Shown here: in pieces, positions 62,438 through 64,000 of the stretch
Layout: the number at the start of each line of letters is the position of its first letter
Numbering within the stretch: the first letter of the stretch is position 1
Assembly: GCF_900110415.1 (NCBI RefSeq)
Contig: NZ_FODR01000006.1
Location: forward strand, 328,670 to 392,669
DNA: 64,000 nucleotides
Source: Mucilaginibacter sp. OK283
GTDB lineage: Bacteria > Bacteroidota > Bacteroidia > Sphingobacteriales > Sphingobacteriaceae
Reading direction: 5' to 3'
Program-made: the position numbers and the translations under genes
Notes under the pieces: model-generated
Seen by the model: the letters and a program-made list of their open reading frames with translations, nothing else
Databases searched by the model: none
Told to the model about the DNA's origin: nothing

Positions 62438-63622
62438 CTACCCTTTCAAAAACGGATTAAAATTCCTCGTGCCAATATCCATTCCTGCAGCGCGGCAAAC
62501 GGTTTTATCGCCAAATTTAAAGTTGATATTATCCATAGCCTGGTATAAGCGAATACGTTCCTCGTTATCCTCAAACAGGTTAATCTGGTAGCGGCCGCTG
62601 GCCAGGTTACTCAACCTTACTCCTATCAACCTGATGGGGCGGTGCTGGTTCCAGGCTTTTTTTAGCAGGTTTTTAACTCCTGGCAGCAAAATGTGTTCGG
62701 CAGCCGTAAGGGCTATCTTTTGCTGCTGCGTGTGGGTTTCAAAGTTGGCATACCTGATTTTGATAGCCAGGCATGATGCCAGTTTATTTTCCCGCCGCAG
62801 TTTTGACGATAGTTCTTCAGTCATCGAAATAAGGATGGTTTCAATGGTGCGCTGATCGTTTACATTGATATCGAAGGTGTGCTCCGTCGATATAGATTTA
62901 CGGTCGGAATGCGGGATGATTTCGCTACGATCTATTCCATGCGCCCTCTCCCAAAGAAAAATCCCAGCCTTGCCGAAAACGGTTTCCAGAAACCTAAGAT
63001 TGGTACGTTGCAGGTCGCCAATTTTCTCTATTCCATATTGATAAAGCTTTTGGGCAGTACTTTCGCCAAGGCCGGGAATTCTGCTGATTGATAAAGGTGC
63101 CAGGAATTGGAGTTCTTCGCCGTGTTTAATAAACAGCTGGCCGTTAGGCTTAGCCGCATTGGTAGCCATTTTAGCCACCGTTTTGCCCGATGCCATCCCA
63201 AATGAAATAGGTAAGCCCGTTTCTTTAATAACCCGTTGCCTAAGGTTTGATGCAACCGGGTAGCAATCATAAAATCTATCCATACCGGTAAGATCGATAT
63301 AAAACTCATCAACCGACGATTTCTGGAATAGCGGTACCGAGTCCTGGATGATATCCGTAACCTCCCTGGATGCTTCAGAATAGCGGCCATGGGAACCCCG
63401 AACTATTGTAGCATGAGGGCAAAGCTTCATGGCCTGTTTCATCGGCATGGCCGAGTGGATTCCAAATTTACGGGCCTCATAACTACAGGAGGCCACTACC
63501 CCCCTATCTGCCGAGCCACCAATAAGTACCGGAATACCAATAAGCGCCGGGTTAAACTTACGCTCAACCGAAACAAAAAAGGAATCGAGATCGATGTGTA
63601 CGATATATCGTTTTTGATCCAT
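62438..63622 (-). CDS. dinB: DNA polymerase IV (Y-family translesion polymerase)
   Basis: This 394-residue enzyme performs error-prone lesion bypass. It has VHIDLDSFFVSVER with metal-binding Asp residues (about 10-12), SSVDEFYIDLTGMDRFYD with Asp/Glu (about 104), the helix-hairpin-helix region ISRIPGLGESTAQKLYQYGI and the little-finger domain (STEHTFDINVNDQRTIETIL). The C-terminus lacks an obvious beta-clamp motif, though NLFEDNEERIRLYQ near 355 resembles it. A divergent small gene starts 73 bp away, and the gap holds direct repeats that may be operators. Confidence 0.95.
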   Translation of the reverse strand: MDQKRYIVHIDLDSFFVSVERKFNPALIGIPVLIGGSADRGVVASCSYEARKFGIHSAMPMKQAMKLCPHATIVRGSHGRYSEASREVTDIIQDSVPLFQKSSVDEFYIDLTGMDRFYDCYPVASNLRQRVIKETGLPISFGMASGKTVAKMATNAAKPNGQLFIKHGEELQFLAPLSISRIPGLGESTAQKLYQYGIEKIGDLQRTNLRFLETVFGKAGIFLWERAHGIDRSEIIPHSDRKSISTEHTFDINVNDQRTIETILISMTEELSSKLRRENKLASCLAIKIRYANFETHTQQQKIALTAAEHILLPGVKNLLKKAWNQHRPIRLIGVRLSNLASGRYQINLFEDNEERIRLYQAMDNINFKFGDKTVCRAAGMDIGTRNFNPFLKG

Positions 63623-63630
63623 GAAACAAA

Positions 63631-63667
63631 TTTGCTAATTAATTTGGTATTTTGCTAATTATATTAG
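63631..63667. promoter_or_regulatory. Direct-repeat operator candidate between dinB and the divergent gene
   Basis: TTTGCTAATTA occurs at 63631-63641 and 63651-63661, exactly 20 bp apart. The second copy runs into an inverted repeat CTAAT-TAT-ATTAG (63655-63667). TATTTTTG at 63668-63675 is a -7-like element for the plus-strand gene. A repressor binding here could control both directions. Confidence 0.5.
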
Positions 63668-63694
63668 TATTTTTGATTGAGAGAAATTTAAAAT

Positions 63695-63916
63695 ATGAGG
63701 ATGTACGAAGATCACTTAATGCTGCTTTCGCCGCCGGAAATAATCAGAACCGAAATTGCCCGCTATAAAAAGGCATCGGCAAAGCTTATTGGAGATTATC
63801 AAAGCATGAACTCGCCTGCTCATATTTCTATCCAGCATAAGGAACGCCAGAAACCGTTCATGACGGATAGAAATGTTGACCTTTTAGAAACAGAATTGAG
63901 AAGCTTGCCGCCCTGA
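63695..63916 (+). CDS. Short 2H-phosphoesterase-like (2'-5' RNA ligase-like) protein, possibly truncated
   Basis: This 73-residue protein reads MRMYEDHLMLLSPPEIIRTE, then IARYKKASAKLIGDYQSMNS, then PAHISIQH. The HISI within a beta-strand matches the first HxS/T motif of 2H phosphoesterases (2'-5' RNA ligase family), which normally have ~180 residues and a second HxS/T motif. Here translation ends after SLPP at 63916, so it is either a broken gene or a short relative. It diverges from dinB with shared putative operators. Confidence 0.5.
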   Translation: MRMYEDHLMLLSPPEIIRTEIARYKKASAKLIGDYQSMNSPAHISIQHKERQKPFMTDRNVDLLETELRSLPP

Positions 63917-64000
63917 ACAAGAGGGCACTGAAAAAGTGGCTATTTAAGAGCGGCATTTATAAGCGATTTAATAAAGGATCATCTTTTATTGAATCGCTTT

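Noticed and set aside
1..64000. CRISPR array, prophage or integrative element
   Set aside because: No regularly spaced direct repeats, integrase, transposase, phage structural genes or tRNA-flanked att-like repeats were found. The repeats seen are isolated palindromes.

Overview
The window looks like a chromosomal segment of a member of the Bacteroidota, most probably family Sphingobacteriaceae and plausibly Mucilaginibacter. The reasons are moderate GC, Shine-Dalgarno-poor starts, several matches to the Bacteroidota -7 promoter consensus (TAnnTTTG), DUF2723, RemB/Wzi-like and GAF families typical of this phylum, a one-polypeptide trehalose OtsA-OtsB enzyme, and many palindromic interspersed repeats between genes. 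The genus is an inference. No rRNA, tRNA, CRISPR array, transposase, integrase or phage gene was recognised.

Layout. 1-2.8 kb: the N-terminal part of a superfamily I helicase, then a TetR regulator and a short-chain dehydrogenase that share a palindromic operator. 3.5-9.3 kb: phosphohexomutase, an alpha/beta hydrolase, class II fructose-bisphosphate aldolase, a low-affinity iron permease-like protein and a GNAT acetyltransferase. 9.4-14.1 kb (minus strand): a zincless Fpg/Nei glycosylase, an AraC regulator, a flavin-binding PNPOx-fold protein, a SnoaL-like protein, an AhpD-like protein and an AlkZ-like winged-helix protein. 14.2-22.1 kb: a 33-residue glycine-zipper protein, an outer-membrane RemB/Wzi-like barrel, a large DUF2723 membrane protein and a DUF3857/transglutaminase/DUF2569 protein.

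22.4-37.1 kb is the most unusual region. It is a co-directional cluster of an HD phosphohydrolase fused to a Pycsar-effector-like membrane domain (no cyclase is nearby), polyphosphate kinase, a lipoprotein, a PAP2 phosphatase, and two outer-membrane beta-barrel proteins. Each barrel protein carries a conserved domain with motifs resembling atypical (CotH/HipA/FAM20-type) kinases, and one also has an N-terminal metallophosphatase. A GAF-like protein lies between them. Facing the cluster is a DAC-related (DACNV-type) protein whose RHR motif reads RHL. I propose this as a candidate envelope phosphate/nucleotide signalling locus; that is inference.

37.6-50.2 kb: an MFS transporter, an SDR, a duplicated 159-residue exported protein (each copy with its own promoter and terminator, separated by repeat elements), trehalose-6-phosphate synthase/phosphatase facing a GH15 glycosidase, a 1-Cys peroxiredoxin, a cold-shock protein, a second MFS transporter, HemF and a small exported protein. 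50.4-57.2 kb: gyrA, two TPR proteins, an uncharacterised helical protein, and an ECF sigma factor with a membrane partner. 57.2-63.6 kb (minus strand): a LytTR/LytS-type two-component pair, an acyltransferase, GH43 and SGNH hydrolases, and DNA polymerase IV. A short, possibly truncated 2H-phosphoesterase-like gene diverges from dinB at the window edge.
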